From: Streptococcus pyogenes
Lineage (GTDB): Bacteria > Bacillota > Bacilli > Lactobacillales > Streptococcaceae
Assembly (NCBI RefSeq): GCF_002055535.1
Contig: NZ_LN831034.1
Location: 1,736,001 to 1,800,000, forward strand
DNA length: 64,000 nt
Reading direction: 5' to 3'
The notes beneath the pieces were generated by a model. It worked only from the letters and a program-made list of their open reading frames with translations. It was not told where the DNA came from and did not search any database. Each line of letters starts with the position of its first letter. Position 1 is the stretch's first letter. Shown here one piece after another: positions 53,349-64,000 of the stretch. The translations under genes and the position numbers were made by a program.

Positions 53349-55685
53349 CTATCTAAAATAGTCAACAATCTCTTTCCAAATAGATTGGGCTTTATCACGT
53401 AACCCTGACTGATCGACTGCTTTTGATAGTGATTGCGAAGCTTCTTGTGCTGATTTTCTTAAACCATCAATAATAGATTGAGTATCAACTCCTGATTGAT
53501 TACCTGTTTCATTGACTCCATAAACAGCTGAAATACCATTTTGAGCGTAGGCATTATCTACATGAAATTGGCTGCCCTTGGTATAAGGCAAAATGTAAGA
53601 TGCCTGAGTGCTAAAAATAGCTGAGGCCGTGCCTGCACTTGAATCCGTTAGATAATGATTTTCATCGGTCTGATTAAATCCTACCCATTGACTAATAACA
53701 ACATCTGGCGTATAACCAATAACCCACTGATCGCCTGCTAAGTCGGGATTGAAGTTGGTTTCTGTCGTCCCTGTTTTACCAGCTAGTGTATAGCCATATA
53801 CGTTAGCATTGACTGCTGTTCCATTTGAAAAGGTACCTAGCATCATGGCTGTCATCTTATCTGCAACAGACTGGCTGACAACACGTTTAGCCTTATCAGT
53901 AAAGGTTTTAAGCACTTCACCCCTGGCATTTTCAATCCGGTTAATCAAGTGCGCAGGATGGATTACTCCATTATTGGCAAAGGCAGCATATGCCTGAGCC
54001 ATCTCCAATGGATTGGTTGTCACGCTGCCACCTAAAGCTACCCCCAACTCTTTTTTGGCAGAGCTCATATCTAACCCAAATGTTTTACCATAGGTAAAGG
54101 CTTTATCGATTCCGATATCGTTCAATGTAGAAACTGCTGGAATATTATAAGAGTTTGCTAATGCTTGATACATAGGAACATCTTCTGATTCATAATTTCC
54201 ATAATTATGTGGCTGATAGCCATCGAAATCTTGAACGGTATTTGGTAGTTCTTTTTCAATTGACCATCCTGAAGCAACGGCTGGCGCGTAAACCACGAGT
54301 GGTTTGATTGTTGATGCGGGACTACGTTTTGCTTGAGTCGCATAGTTAAAACTTCTGAAAGTCGGATTTTCACTACTATTCACACGACCAATCAGACCTC
54401 TAACACCTCCTGTTTTAGGATCTAAAGCAACACTAGCTGCTTGAGCAGAGCTACCGTCATAAGCTGAAACAGGAAATAGTTCATCGTTGTTAAAAGTCGT
54501 CTGCATGCCAGTTTGGTAATTTTGATCTAGCTCAGTGTAAACTTTGTATCCATTATTAACAATGTCTTTTTCTGAAAGACCATAAGTTGCTATTGCTTCA
54601 CTAATAACAGCATCAAAGTAGGATGGGTATTTGTAGTCATCTGTCTTACCAACATAAGTATCAGCTAAGCGATTTTTTAGCCCTACTGCTCTAGCTTGCT
54701 GAGCTTTTGTTTGGGTAATCTTTTTGGCATCAACCATCGCTCCTAAAACAGTATCTCTACGGTGAGTAGCATTTTTTAGAGAATGGTAAGGGTTATATAT
54801 TTCAGGTCCTTTGAGCATACCTGCTAATGTGGCAGCTTCATCCAGTGTTAAGTTAGCAGCTGTGGTTCCAAAATATTTTTGACTGGCATCTTCAACTCCC
54901 CAAACTCCATTTCCAAAGTAGGAGTTGTTAAGGTACATAGTAAGAATATCTTTTTTACTGTATTTTTTGGTCAACTCTAACGCCAAAAAAAACTCTCGGG
55001 CCTTTCGTTTAATTGTCTGATCTTGTGAGAGATAAGCATTTTTAGCCAGTTGCTGTGTAATCGTTGAGCCACCTCCAAAGCGGCCCGCCGTAACTACCGC
55101 CAATAAGAAGCGTTTAAGATTAATACCGCTATTACTGTAAAAAGTCCTATCCTCAGTGGCAATAACAGCATTCTCAAGATCATCTGAAATAGCGTTGAGC
55201 TCAACATAACTCCCTTTTTGACCAGATAAACTGCCTGCATACTCTCCTTTGTGATCATAAATAACCGTTGTAGCCTTCAAGGCATCTTGTAAATCAGATA
55301 CTTTAGCTGTTTTTGATAAGTAAAACAAGTATGATCCTAAGAGTAAGACAAGAGTTCCAATCAGAATCATTAGCAGTTTTCCGATGTGATAGCGGCGCCA
55401 AAAACGCCGAATTGGACGTTGAGGAGACGGCAAAACAGCTTCCAGCTTTTGCAACCAAGCGGGCCGACTTTTAGGGCTTCCTTCGTAGGCTCTACTGCGT
55501 TGCAGAGCTGTTGCAGGGTCTTGTTCTGAGTTTTTGGTAGCTGATGAGTCCAAATGATTGGCATTTGGCGAATACTGCTTTTGATTGTGTTGTGGCGTTA
55601 AACGCGTTTTTTGATGCATTAAGAATTGTTTTTCCTGATATGCTTTAGGAAAAAATTTCTTTTGTAAAAGTTCTAGAAATCTCAT
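53349..55685 (-). CDS. pbp2a: Penicillin-binding protein 2a (class A, bifunctional)
   Basis: A 778-residue wall synthase. A cytoplasmic N-terminus with Ser/Gln-rich linker is followed by one transmembrane helix (LLMILIGTLVLLLGSYLFYL, about 109-128). The glycosyltransferase 51 domain has EDRTFYSNSGINLKRF and GGSTITQQLAKN. The transpeptidase has SPASTIKP (STxK nucleophile), SYN (NSYNIPA) and KTGTTE (KTG). It polymerises and crosslinks peptidoglycan. First gene before rpmG and secE. Confidence 0.95.
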   Translation of the reverse strand: MRFLELLQKKFFPKAYQEKQFLMHQKTRLTPQHNQKQYSPNANHLDSSATKNSEQDPATALQRSRAYEGSPKSRPAWLQKLEAVLPSPQRPIRRFWRRYHIGKLLMILIGTLVLLLGSYLFYLSKTAKVSDLQDALKATTVIYDHKGEYAGSLSGQKGSYVELNAISDDLENAVIATEDRTFYSNSGINLKRFLLAVVTAGRFGGGSTITQQLAKNAYLSQDQTIKRKAREFFLALELTKKYSKKDILTMYLNNSYFGNGVWGVEDASQKYFGTTAANLTLDEAATLAGMLKGPEIYNPYHSLKNATHRRDTVLGAMVDAKKITQTKAQQARAVGLKNRLADTYVGKTDDYKYPSYFDAVISEAIATYGLSEKDIVNNGYKVYTELDQNYQTGMQTTFNNDELFPVSAYDGSSAQAASVALDPKTGGVRGLIGRVNSSENPTFRSFNYATQAKRSPASTIKPLVVYAPAVASGWSIEKELPNTVQDFDGYQPHNYGNYESEDVPMYQALANSYNIPAVSTLNDIGIDKAFTYGKTFGLDMSSAKKELGVALGGSVTTNPLEMAQAYAAFANNGVIHPAHLINRIENARGEVLKTFTDKAKRVVSQSVADKMTAMMLGTFSNGTAVNANVYGYTLAGKTGTTETNFNPDLAGDQWVIGYTPDVVISQWVGFNQTDENHYLTDSSAGTASAIFSTQASYILPYTKGSQFHVDNAYAQNGISAVYGVNETGNQSGVDTQSIIDGLRKSAQEASQSLSKAVDQSGLRDKAQSIWKEIVDYFR

Positions 55686-55723
55686 AACGTTATTATACCA
55701 CTATGATCTTAAAGTAACCTTGA

Positions 55724-56104
55724 TTAGGTCATCGAAATATGCTTTGAATAAGCCACACCATCCACTTGAAAGAGTAGTCCTTGTGGTCCACCGTGATGTG
55801 CAAATTCCGTTTGAATCGATTTTCGAGCAGGGTATCTGCCATTAAAGCGCTCTTTAATCATTTTTTCCATCACAGGTATGTTCCAAACGTCTCGAAATAG
55901 ACAATCCATTTGAACAACTGCATCTAATGTGAGCCCCACCAATGCTAATCGGCGCTCCATCTCGTCAAAGGCTCCATTAATCTGACTTTCAATGTCTTGT
56001 CCAACATTGCCGACACAATAGTTTAAATAATAGAAATCTCCTGCTTCTACAAGGCCTGTATGCCCTCTATCTTCGTTAACATCATAACGTCTAATTGTTT
56101 TCAT
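55724..56104 (-). CDS. RidA/YjgF-YER057c-like protein
   Basis: A 126-residue single-domain protein of the RidA superfamily (GLVEAGDFYYLNYCVGNVGQDIESQINGAFDEMERRLALVGLTLDAVVQMDCLFRD...ARKSIQTEFAHHGGPQGLLFQVDGVAY). The family makes trimers that hydrolyse reactive enamines; the critical Arg near the C-terminus is in the ARKSIQTEF segment. This branch is divergent, so enzymatic activity is uncertain. Single gene. Confidence 0.8.
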   Translation of the reverse strand: MKTIRRYDVNEDRGHTGLVEAGDFYYLNYCVGNVGQDIESQINGAFDEMERRLALVGLTLDAVVQMDCLFRDVWNIPVMEKMIKERFNGRYPARKSIQTEFAHHGGPQGLLFQVDGVAYSKHISMT

Positions 56105-56594
56105 TGTTTTTCCTCTATTTTACGATTATGTTTTTATCACAATTATAACAATTTTTCTTAATATTTTATATTAAAAACCTTTGGTTGACTTCTTTTACGA
56201 TAGAGAAATACCTATCATAAGGCCAAACTAATCCGTATTTTTCCGATACGTCGTTCAACCTCATGGGGTTGTTTTGAAAGAACATACCTGTTTGACTCAT
56301 CGTCTTAGGTAACTATGTGTTGATAAGTTTTATCTTGCTATTTTTTATGACTGTTCCAACTTCGCAACACGTTAGTTGTTTTCTATTTCTGCGTTAGCAC
56401 CTAGTTTCATATCATTTCTGTTACAAACTCTATCAAGAGGTCTTATTTAAGACACTTTCTTATTAGATGGATTAGCAAAATAACGTTTTTACCTTTTTGA
56501 GTGGCACGTTTTGATTAGAAACATGCTATAATAGCATTGAATTCCTTGCATTAATCAGGAGCTCACATTAAACATAGAAGGACGGGTTTAACCA
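56105..56594. other. Intergenic region before the 56.6-kb operon
   Basis: 490 bp of AT-rich sequence without a recognisable gene. An extended -10 TGCTATAAT (hexamer 56527-56532) is a likely promoter for the two following genes. Confidence 0.5.
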
Positions 56595-56786
56595 ATGAAT
56601 AAATTCCAAGCTTTTAAAGAAACCTTATCCGCAGAAAGTCTAAAAGCCATTTACGATGAGACTCGCTTGGAGGTAGCTAATGACGAGCGTGAAGGTACTG
56701 AAGCTTTCTCTGCTGCTCTTGCCACCCAAATGGCTATCAACCTTGTTGAAAAATACCATAACTGGCTCAATGAAGACAACAAATAA
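56595..56786 (+). CDS. Conserved small hypothetical protein
   Basis: A 63-residue acidic helical protein (MNKFQAFKETLSAESLKAIYDETRLEVANDEREGTEAFSAALATQMAINLVEKYHNWLNEDNK). Not recognised as a known domain. Behind an extended -10 promoter and overlapping the RluD-type gene by 17 bases, so co-expressed with it. Confidence 0.7.
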   Translation: MNKFQAFKETLSAESLKAIYDETRLEVANDEREGTEAFSAALATQMAINLVEKYHNWLNEDNK

Positions 56787-57681
56787 ACCATCAAAGGGGT
56801 TTACTGTCACACTGAAAAATCCCTTTGAAGAATTGACGGTCAAAGCATTATTAGAGGAACAATTGTTAATTCCCCGTAAAATTAGGCATTTTCTGAGAAC
56901 TAAAAAACATGTTCTTATTAATGGTCATTCTGTTAACTGGCAAAGTTGTGTTAAATACGGTGATCAGGTCAAACTTTTTTTTGATCACGAAGATTATCCT
57001 GAAAAGATTATCGTGATGGGGCAGGCCGAAAAAGTAACCTGCCTTTATGAAGATGAGCACATCATTATTGTTAACAAACCTGAAGGGATGAAAACACACG
57101 GCAATGATCCAACAGAGTTGGCGCTGCTCAACCACGTGTCTGCTTACACGGGACAGACCTGCTATGTGGTTCATCGTCTGGATAAGGAAACAAGTGGGGC
57201 CATTTTATTTGCTAAAACACCTTTTATCTTACCAATCCTTAATCGTCTTTTAGAAAAACGAGATATCCATCGAGAATATTTGGCACTAGTTCACGGATCC
57301 TTAGACAGTCCTAGGGTAACTTACCATCATCCAATTGGTCGTCATCGACATGACCGCAGAAAACGTGTTGTCGATCCGATAAATGGCAAGAAAGCTATTA
57401 CTGAGGTAACTCTAGTCAAAAACTTCCACAAAACGGCAAGCTTACTCACTTGTCAATTACAAACTGGACGGACTCATCAAATTCGAGTCCATTTAGCCCA
57501 TCAAGGTCATGTTTTATTTGGTGATCCTTTGTATTCCAATGGAAAAAAAGATTGTGCTCGACTGATGCTCCATGCTTATCAATTACGTTTGAAACACCCT
57601 CTAACCCAAGAAGACATTTGCGTGCAAGCTAAATCAGCTACATTTGACGCAGTCTTAAACGCTCAAAAGGCTAGGAAATAA
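56770..57681 (+). CDS. RluD-family 23S rRNA/tRNA pseudouridine synthase
   Basis: From ATG 56770 (MKTTNKPSKGF) 303 residues. An S4-like N-terminal part (LLIPRKIRHFLRTKKHVLINGHSVNWQSCVKYGDQVKLFF) precedes the synthase domain. The catalytic Asp is in HRLDKETSGAILFAK, and the C-terminal LQTGRTHQIRVHLAHQGHVLFGDPLY motif follows. Which uridine is modified cannot be told from sequence alone. No strong ribosome site; the overlap with the upstream gene suggests translational coupling. Its stop lies inside a terminator stem. Confidence 0.9.
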   Translation: MKTTNKPSKGFTVTLKNPFEELTVKALLEEQLLIPRKIRHFLRTKKHVLINGHSVNWQSCVKYGDQVKLFFDHEDYPEKIIVMGQAEKVTCLYEDEHIIIVNKPEGMKTHGNDPTELALLNHVSAYTGQTCYVVHRLDKETSGAILFAKTPFILPILNRLLEKRDIHREYLALVHGSLDSPRVTYHHPIGRHRHDRRKRVVDPINGKKAITEVTLVKNFHKTASLLTCQLQTGRTHQIRVHLAHQGHVLFGDPLYSNGKKDCARLMLHAYQLRLKHPLTQEDICVQAKSATFDAVLNAQKARK

Positions 57682-57698
57682 TCTCCTAGCCTTTTGAG
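57662..57698. terminator. Terminator overlapping the RluD stop codon
   Basis: CTCAAAAGGCTAGG pairs perfectly with CCTAGCCTTTTGAG around a 9-nt loop; the stem includes the last codons of the gene and is symmetric for both strands. Confidence 0.85.
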
Positions 57699-57769
57699 TT
57701 TATCTGTTTTCATAGCACTGTATTTGAGCGATAACATTGTTTCTACTGTTCTTTGTGGCTTTGCATCCT

Positions 57770-59410
57770 TTATGGTTGCTTTTGCAAAGTTACTCCCGAA
57801 AGTGGCTTGGTATAATCAAATTCATGTGTTAATGCTGCCTGCCACACCACTGGAGAGGCTGTTTTACCAGATATTTTGAAACCATAAGCATATTTGACAT
57901 TTGCACCCCCCAATCCTCCTTCTGGAACTAAGGCGCTTATGTCACTTCCAGGATCTGGCGTATAAAGATAAAAACCATTGCCTTTGTCTTCAACTTTACT
58001 AATTTTAGCTGTCCGAGTTTCTTTAGAACGGTTGCCTTTTTGATCTTCAACTTTAGTCGTAATTGTTCCATCTGATGCTAGAGACATATGGATGCTCAAA
58101 CCATTGGCTTGGCCTGTCCACGTTCCCAAAATAGACTCAGGAAAGACAGATGGCGCTTTGAGTTGATTGTCCTCTTTAACAACAGTAATATTTTTGGAGC
58201 CGGACTGGCTGATAAGGTAATGCTGTCCAACTTTTTTTACAGTCACTTTTCCAGTCAAGTCTTGATTAATATGTCCAGAGGTATGCTGCTCAGGATCTGT
58301 TGACTTGTCATACAAAAATTCGTAGGTAGCTGTGAAATCAAGCACGTAAGTTGTTTTACCCACTTGAGTCATTGTTGTCAAAAGGATAGATGGAATATTG
58401 AGACGGCTGGCTTTTCTTGTATCTGTCTGAAATTTCGCTTTTATGGACTCTTTCAATCCCCTATAAAATGCGTTGCTAGACCCTGCCTCAAAGACGCTAC
58501 GTAAGTTAGATGAGTCTTGACCTGTACTGAGGTAGTGCATCAGCTGATCAAAAGCTGATACTAATAGCTCCCCTGCCTTGTCCTCTTCTAAAAGATCTGT
58601 AACTAAAATCTCCAGGGTTGCTCCTTCTTCAACATCAGCTAGAGCATATTTTTGTGATCTTAACTCACCATCTGGGAATGTTGTTTTCATATAAGCTTGT
58701 GCGTTTTCTGTAACAGGGTAATCTTCTACTTGTAATTGACCATCTTTTAATGTGCCAATATGGTTATCATCGAAGTAAAGATCTCCTTGCTTAGCATTGC
58801 TTGTTACCAAAAAAGTTCTAAAAGACACACTCAAATCTAGCACGGGATTATCACCATCATATGATTTGTTGACTTTAATGTTTCGCCCGTTGTGTTTGCC
58901 TCTGATACTTGCGGTATATTCTGCCGTTGGTAGCCGATCAAGCTTGACTGAGAACTGTTCTGAATCAGAAACAGCAACTTTTTTTTGATTTAAAAGAACG
59001 TCTGCTTGAGGCACATTCGTTTTTATCGTTAAATCCATGGGTTTTATGGCAATCCGATAATCAGGAAAAATCCAAAAACGACGACCAACAGACTTTACTT
59101 GAACGGCACTATCTTGACTAGCGGCTTTTAAATCCTGCTTTTTTTGCCTCAATTCTTTCTGACTATACCTTCTAAACTTAGTATACATCGCCTCGTCATT
59201 TGTGATCTGCTCATTAGTATCATCCCAGACTAGATATGCTTTGATATTCTCAAAAACTGGTCCTGATTGGGCCGATCGAGCTTTAAGATAGGCATTAATA
59301 CAATGATTTTTAGAGTAGTAAAAGGCACCACCGATCAGGAATAAAAAAAGGCTAGTTGCAGCTATTATAGTTATTTGTTTTAGTTTCTTATGATGAAATG
59401 GTTTGGTCAT
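57770..59410 (-). CDS. TcaA-like membrane-anchored protein
   Basis: A 546-residue protein from MTKPFHHKK (59410) with one N-terminal transmembrane helix (ITIIAATSLFLFLIGGAFYY) and a large extracellular part. It has the TcaA-type repeated domains: PMDLTIKTNVPQADVLLNQKKVAV and LVTSNAKQGDLYFDDNHIGTL (PEGA-like), then an NTF2-like segment (DKAGELLVSAFDQLMHYLSTGQ...STDPEQHTSGHINQDLTGKVTVKKVGQHYLI). A C-terminal lipocalin-like part follows. TcaA in staphylococci affects glycopeptide response and wall teichoic acid; here the role is unknown. An upstream 28-codon extension is possible but puts the helix far inside. Confidence 0.65.
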   Translation of the reverse strand: MTKPFHHKKLKQITIIAATSLFLFLIGGAFYYSKNHCINAYLKARSAQSGPVFENIKAYLVWDDTNEQITNDEAMYTKFRRYSQKELRQKKQDLKAASQDSAVQVKSVGRRFWIFPDYRIAIKPMDLTIKTNVPQADVLLNQKKVAVSDSEQFSVKLDRLPTAEYTASIRGKHNGRNIKVNKSYDGDNPVLDLSVSFRTFLVTSNAKQGDLYFDDNHIGTLKDGQLQVEDYPVTENAQAYMKTTFPDGELRSQKYALADVEEGATLEILVTDLLEEDKAGELLVSAFDQLMHYLSTGQDSSNLRSVFEAGSSNAFYRGLKESIKAKFQTDTRKASRLNIPSILLTTMTQVGKTTYVLDFTATYEFLYDKSTDPEQHTSGHINQDLTGKVTVKKVGQHYLISQSGSKNITVVKEDNQLKAPSVFPESILGTWTGQANGLSIHMSLASDGTITTKVEDQKGNRSKETRTAKISKVEDKGNGFYLYTPDPGSDISALVPEGGLGGANVKYAYGFKISGKTASPVVWQAALTHEFDYTKPLSGVTLQKQP

Positions 59411-59590
59411 CAACAGACCCCAACTTTCTATGTTTTTCTTTACTATTATATCATAAATGGCTAATGGATTTTCGAAGAAACCTAGATAGTTCACTGCCTA
59501 TACATTTTTAGGGGCCGTTAAGCCAAAATTCAAGAGAGAATTCTCATAATATTTAGATAGCTAACAATTTCAAAACACTTCATAAAAGAC

Positions 59591-59619
59591 TTGAATTTTT
59601 AAAAAGAGCATTTTATAAT
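59591..59619 (+). promoter_or_regulatory. SigmaA promoter of the dipeptidase gene
   Basis: TTGAAT (59591-59596), 17 bp, TATAAT (59614-59619). Confidence 0.75.
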
Positions 59620-59656
59620 GTCTGTGAAAGCGTTATCGTTTACTAGGAGGATTCGC

Positions 59657-61153
59657 ATGATAAACAAAAAAATATCACTTGGAGTTTTAAGTATTCTGAC
59701 AGCCTTTTCGCTTCAAAGTGTTAGTTATGCTTGTACTGGTTTTATTATTGGCAAAGATTTAACCAAAGACGGTTCTCTTCTTTATGGTCGAACAGAAGAT
59801 CTTGAGCCACACCATAATAAAAATTTCATTGTACGTCTAGCAAAGGACAATCCTGCTGGCGAAAAATGGAAAGACCTCTCTAATGGTTTTGAGTACCCGT
59901 TGCCTGAGCATTCTTATCGCTATAGTGCGATTCCTGATGTAACACCTAACAAAGGCGTTTATGACGAAGCTGGTTTTAATGAGTTTGGCGTCTCTATGTC
60001 TGCAACAGTATCAGCTTCAGCTAATGATGCCATCCAAAAAATTGATCCTTACGTCAAAAATGGCTTAGCGGAATCATCTATGACCAGTGTCATTTTACCA
60101 AGTGTCAAAACAGCCCGTGAAGGTGTCGCATTGATCGCTAAAATAGTCACTGAAAAAGGAGCTGCTGAAGGAAATATTGTTACCTTGGCTGACAAAGACG
60201 GCATCTGGTACATGGAAATTCTCTCTGGTCACCAATACGTTGCCATCAAATTCCCAGATGATAAATACGCTGTTTTTCCAAATACCTTCTATCTCGGACA
60301 TGTCGATTTCAATGATAAGGAAAATACGATTGCCTCAGAAGATGTGGAAAAAGTCGCTAAAAAAGCCAAATCTTATACCGAAGTTGATGGTAAATTTCAT
60401 ATTGCCAAATCTTACAATCCACCACTAAACGATGCCAACCGCTCTCGCTCTTTCTCAGGGATTAAATCACTTGACCCTGATTCAAAAGTAACTTATAAAG
60501 ACAGCAATTATGAGTTGCTCCAAAGCACTGATAAGACCTTCAGTCTAGAAGATGCGATGAAACTGCAACGTAATCGTTTTGAGGGGCTGGATCTTAAACC
60601 ACTTGATCAGATGGCATTAGACGGTAAGGGTAAACCAAAATCCAAAAAAGCTGTTAAAGGTTATGCTTATCCCATATCAAATCCTAATGTCATGGAAGCT
60701 CATATTTTCCAACTGAAAAAAGACATCCCTGCTGAATTGGGTGGTGTCATGTGGCTATCTATTGGCAGTCCTCGTAATGCCCCTTACTTGCCATACCTTG
60801 GCAATATCAGTAGAACCTATGAAGCCTATCAAGAAAAAAGCACCCAATATAACGATAAGTCATGGTATTGGACGGTGTCACACATTAATGATCTCGTGGC
60901 TGCTCATCCAAAACCATTTGGAACTAAAGTGATTGATGAGATGAAAGGCTTGGAAAAAACCTGGATAGCCGAACAAGACAAAAGCACCAAAGAAATCAGT
61001 GACTTAGTCGTCAGTGACCCCAAAGCTGCTCAAGAAAAAGCTGATAAGATTTCACTAGATCGCGCTGAAAAAACCTTCAAACGCTTAAAAGCTATTGAAG
61101 CCAAGTTGGTTAAAGAAAAACCCAAAAACAAGAAAGGCTTGAATAGATCATAA
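59657..61153 (+). CDS. pepD: Secreted C69-family dipeptidase (PepD)
   Basis: From ATG 59657 (ACTAGGAGG upstream) 498 residues. A signal-like N-terminus (KISLGVLSILTAFSLQSVSYA) is followed immediately by the nucleophilic Cys in YACTGFIIGKDLTKDGSLLYGRTED, the arrangement of the N-terminal-nucleophile C69 peptidases. VTLADKDGIWYMEILSGHQYVAIK and SYNPPLNDANRSRSFSGI follow the family. The Cys may be unmasked by signal cleavage after SYA. Homologues cut dipeptides. The charged C-terminus (KAIEAKLVKEKPKNKKGLNRS) is a probable surface tether. Confidence 0.88.
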   Translation: MINKKISLGVLSILTAFSLQSVSYACTGFIIGKDLTKDGSLLYGRTEDLEPHHNKNFIVRLAKDNPAGEKWKDLSNGFEYPLPEHSYRYSAIPDVTPNKGVYDEAGFNEFGVSMSATVSASANDAIQKIDPYVKNGLAESSMTSVILPSVKTAREGVALIAKIVTEKGAAEGNIVTLADKDGIWYMEILSGHQYVAIKFPDDKYAVFPNTFYLGHVDFNDKENTIASEDVEKVAKKAKSYTEVDGKFHIAKSYNPPLNDANRSRSFSGIKSLDPDSKVTYKDSNYELLQSTDKTFSLEDAMKLQRNRFEGLDLKPLDQMALDGKGKPKSKKAVKGYAYPISNPNVMEAHIFQLKKDIPAELGGVMWLSIGSPRNAPYLPYLGNISRTYEAYQEKSTQYNDKSWYWTVSHINDLVAAHPKPFGTKVIDEMKGLEKTWIAEQDKSTKEISDLVVSDPKAAQEKADKISLDRAEKTFKRLKAIEAKLVKEKPKNKKGLNRS

Positions 61154-61215
61154 TACCATAACCCAAAAAAGCTTGTATCAACAAGTTTCTCCATAACTAG
61201 AGCTGAAGTCAAAAA

Positions 61216-61244
61216 ATAAGGTCTCACACTTTGTGAAACCTTAT
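61216..61244 (+). terminator. Terminator-like hairpin after pepD
   Basis: ATAAGGT-TCACA, CTT loop, TGTGA-ACCTTAT; weak T-run follows, so efficiency is uncertain. Confidence 0.5.
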
Positions 61245-61440
61245 CGGTATAGGAGGGGTGAATAAGATGGGAATCGGGTTGAGATAGCATTAGTTTAAGA
61301 CGATACTTCTACAACCAAATACTTATCCTATTAAGGAATGACATTAGTATACTAGATAAGACTTAAAGAAACCTTAAGCCAAAAAAACAACAAGAAACCT
61401 CTTTCACCCCTTTTTTCTTATACTATACTAAAAGGTGGTG

Positions 61441-61837
61441 AATCTGGTGATAGCAACGGTTAGAGACTGGGGCAATATGTGTGTCAAACATAACGATATG
61501 ATTTTATGACTCCATAGACAACACGATAACTTCCCAGGATGGGTCCAGCCAGAAGGTAAAGTCGAGCCCTGCGAATCTTTCTTTGAAGCGGCTTTATGAG
61601 AACTAAAAGAAGAGATAGATCTGACAGCTTTAAACCTTCAATTAAAGGGTATTTCTAGCTTTATCCAGCCTGACAAAAAAAGAGGGCTATGTCTATTATG
61701 ACTTTCTATGTGAATCCTTTGAAGGAGAGCTACTGACAGAGTCGCGTGAGGGACTCCCAAAATAGCATGCCATAGCAGACTTAGACATGCTGGATATGCC
61801 AAAAGATATCCGTGAACATCTCCTTCTTATCAGTTGA
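61441..61837 (+). pseudogene. Nudix (MutT-like) hydrolase, degenerate
   Basis: Translation from the GTG near 61441 gives VIATVRDWGNMCVKHNDMIL, an in-frame stop, then FPGWVQPEGKVEPCESFFEAAL, a stop where an Arg codon (CGA to TGA) is expected, then ELKEEIDL, the Nudix box remnant. A frameshift near the A7 tract at 61675, a further stop near 61757 and a typical MutT end (DMPKDIREHLLLI) follow. At least three stops and one frameshift make this a pseudogene. It overlaps the convergent Rgg remnant by 57 bp. Confidence 0.85.
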
Positions 61838-62105
61838 TGCTAGTTGAGCATGAAGTAACTGCTTCAAGCCATCACTATCTTGAATTGTGTTGTCACGATG
61901 AAAATCATGGACAGCATACATAAACTCATCAATGGGCATGTTACTTTCATCCAAAATCAGCATAAATGTCGATATGGTTAAGTCCGTCTCCCCTTTTTCG
62001 AAACGCGACAGCTGAGAGGTTGATATACCAGCCTTTGCGACATCTTTTAATCGTAATCCCTTTGATTCTCTAAAGGTTTTTTAAAATCTCTCCAAAATGA
62101 TTCAT
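61781..62105 (-). pseudogene. Rgg/XRE-type regulator, frameshifted and truncated
   Basis: ATG 62105 with GGAGGT 6 bp upstream reads MNHFGEILKNL and stops. Removing one base of the A6 tract (62082-62077) restores MNHFGEILKTFRESKGLRLKDVAKAGISTSQLSRFEKGETDLTISTF..., an Rgg-like helix-turn-helix, continuing to DESNMPIDEFMYAVHDF and ending ...FTDIFWHIQHV at 61781. The whole C-terminal peptide-binding domain of Rgg proteins (about 170 residues) is missing. The quoted intact frame is a reconstruction. Confidence 0.8.
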
Positions 62106-62242
62106 CACAGACCTCCAACACCCATATATGGGAATAACTTTTCATTGACTCCATGATAGCACATGACAAAGAAAAACAATGTATTTTCCAATACATTAAA
62201 AGTCTGTAACCACAAAGATTGGCATTTTATATCACAACTAAA

Positions 62243-62292
62243 AAAACAAAGATGGGATATCATGAGTCGAAATCCAATCTTTGTTCTTTTTT
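62243..62292 (-). terminator. Terminator of groEL
   Basis: ACAAAGAT-GGAT pairs with ATCC-AATCTTTGT; A-rich sequence upstream on the plus strand provides the minus-strand U-run. Confidence 0.75.
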
Positions 62293-62355
62293 CATAGTAA
62301 GAAGCAGACCTTTAGTCTCAACTTCTTTTTCATAATCCTTAATGCTATAGAGAGC

Positions 62356-63999
<1,644 letters not shown>

Positions 64000-64000
64000 T

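Overview
This window is a Streptococcus pyogenes (group A Streptococcus) chromosome segment carrying the mga virulence locus of an M1-type strain. Diagnostic genes are the mitogenic exotoxin gene smeZ, the C5a peptidase gene scpA, fbaA, the inhibitor of complement gene sic, an emm gene with an M1-type N-terminus, mga, and speB with spi and ropB. A second emm-family gene matching protein H (sph) lies between sic and emm. The emm1+sph+sic combination recalls strain AP1; that strain assignment is inference from recalled sequences.

Layout. 1-3.3 kb: housekeeping (end of a TrpG/PabA amidotransferase, rarA, 6S RNA abutting tRNA-Lys, a GNAT gene, a P-loop kinase gene). 3.4-9.9 kb: smeZ, an unrecognised divergent small gene, and a five-gene Dpp/Nik-type ABC importer whose promoter carries a perfect AdcR zinc box. 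10-13.8 kb: csbD-like gene, then the zinc genes htpA and lmb behind tandem AdcR boxes. 13.9-26.7 kb: the Mga regulon (fbaA, scpA, a damaged IS1562-type element, sic, sph, emm, mga). These genes reuse one promoter geometry and one family of terminator hairpins. 27.4-35.9 kb: isp, the Ihk/Irr two-component system, a MacAB-like exporter and small lipoprotein and hypothetical genes. 36.6-42.4 kb: prsA, spi, speB, the 8-residue peptide gene SIP, ropB and the DNase gene spd.

42.8-52.7 kb: pgpA, then a fermentation cluster (Lac-family PTS IIA/IIB/IIC, a glycyl radical enzyme, an FSA-type aldolase, GldA, two regulators, a radical-SAM activase). The Cys-x-Glu motif of the glycyl radical enzyme indicates a dehydratase/lyase, not pyruvate formate-lyase. 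53-64 kb: secE, rpmG, pbp2a, a RidA-like gene, an RluD-type synthase, a TcaA-like membrane protein, a C69 dipeptidase, degraded Nudix and Rgg genes, and groEL.

Working together: zinc-starvation genes (lmb, htpA, perhaps dpp) sit beside the Mga-controlled surface proteins that block complement, phagocytosis and C5a signalling. The SIP/RopB circuit drives secretion of the SpeB protease, with Spi protecting the cytoplasm and PrsA assisting folding outside. The PTS/radical-enzyme cluster is a self-contained carbon pathway under two local regulators and probable CcpA control. No prophage, rRNA operon or CRISPR array was seen.
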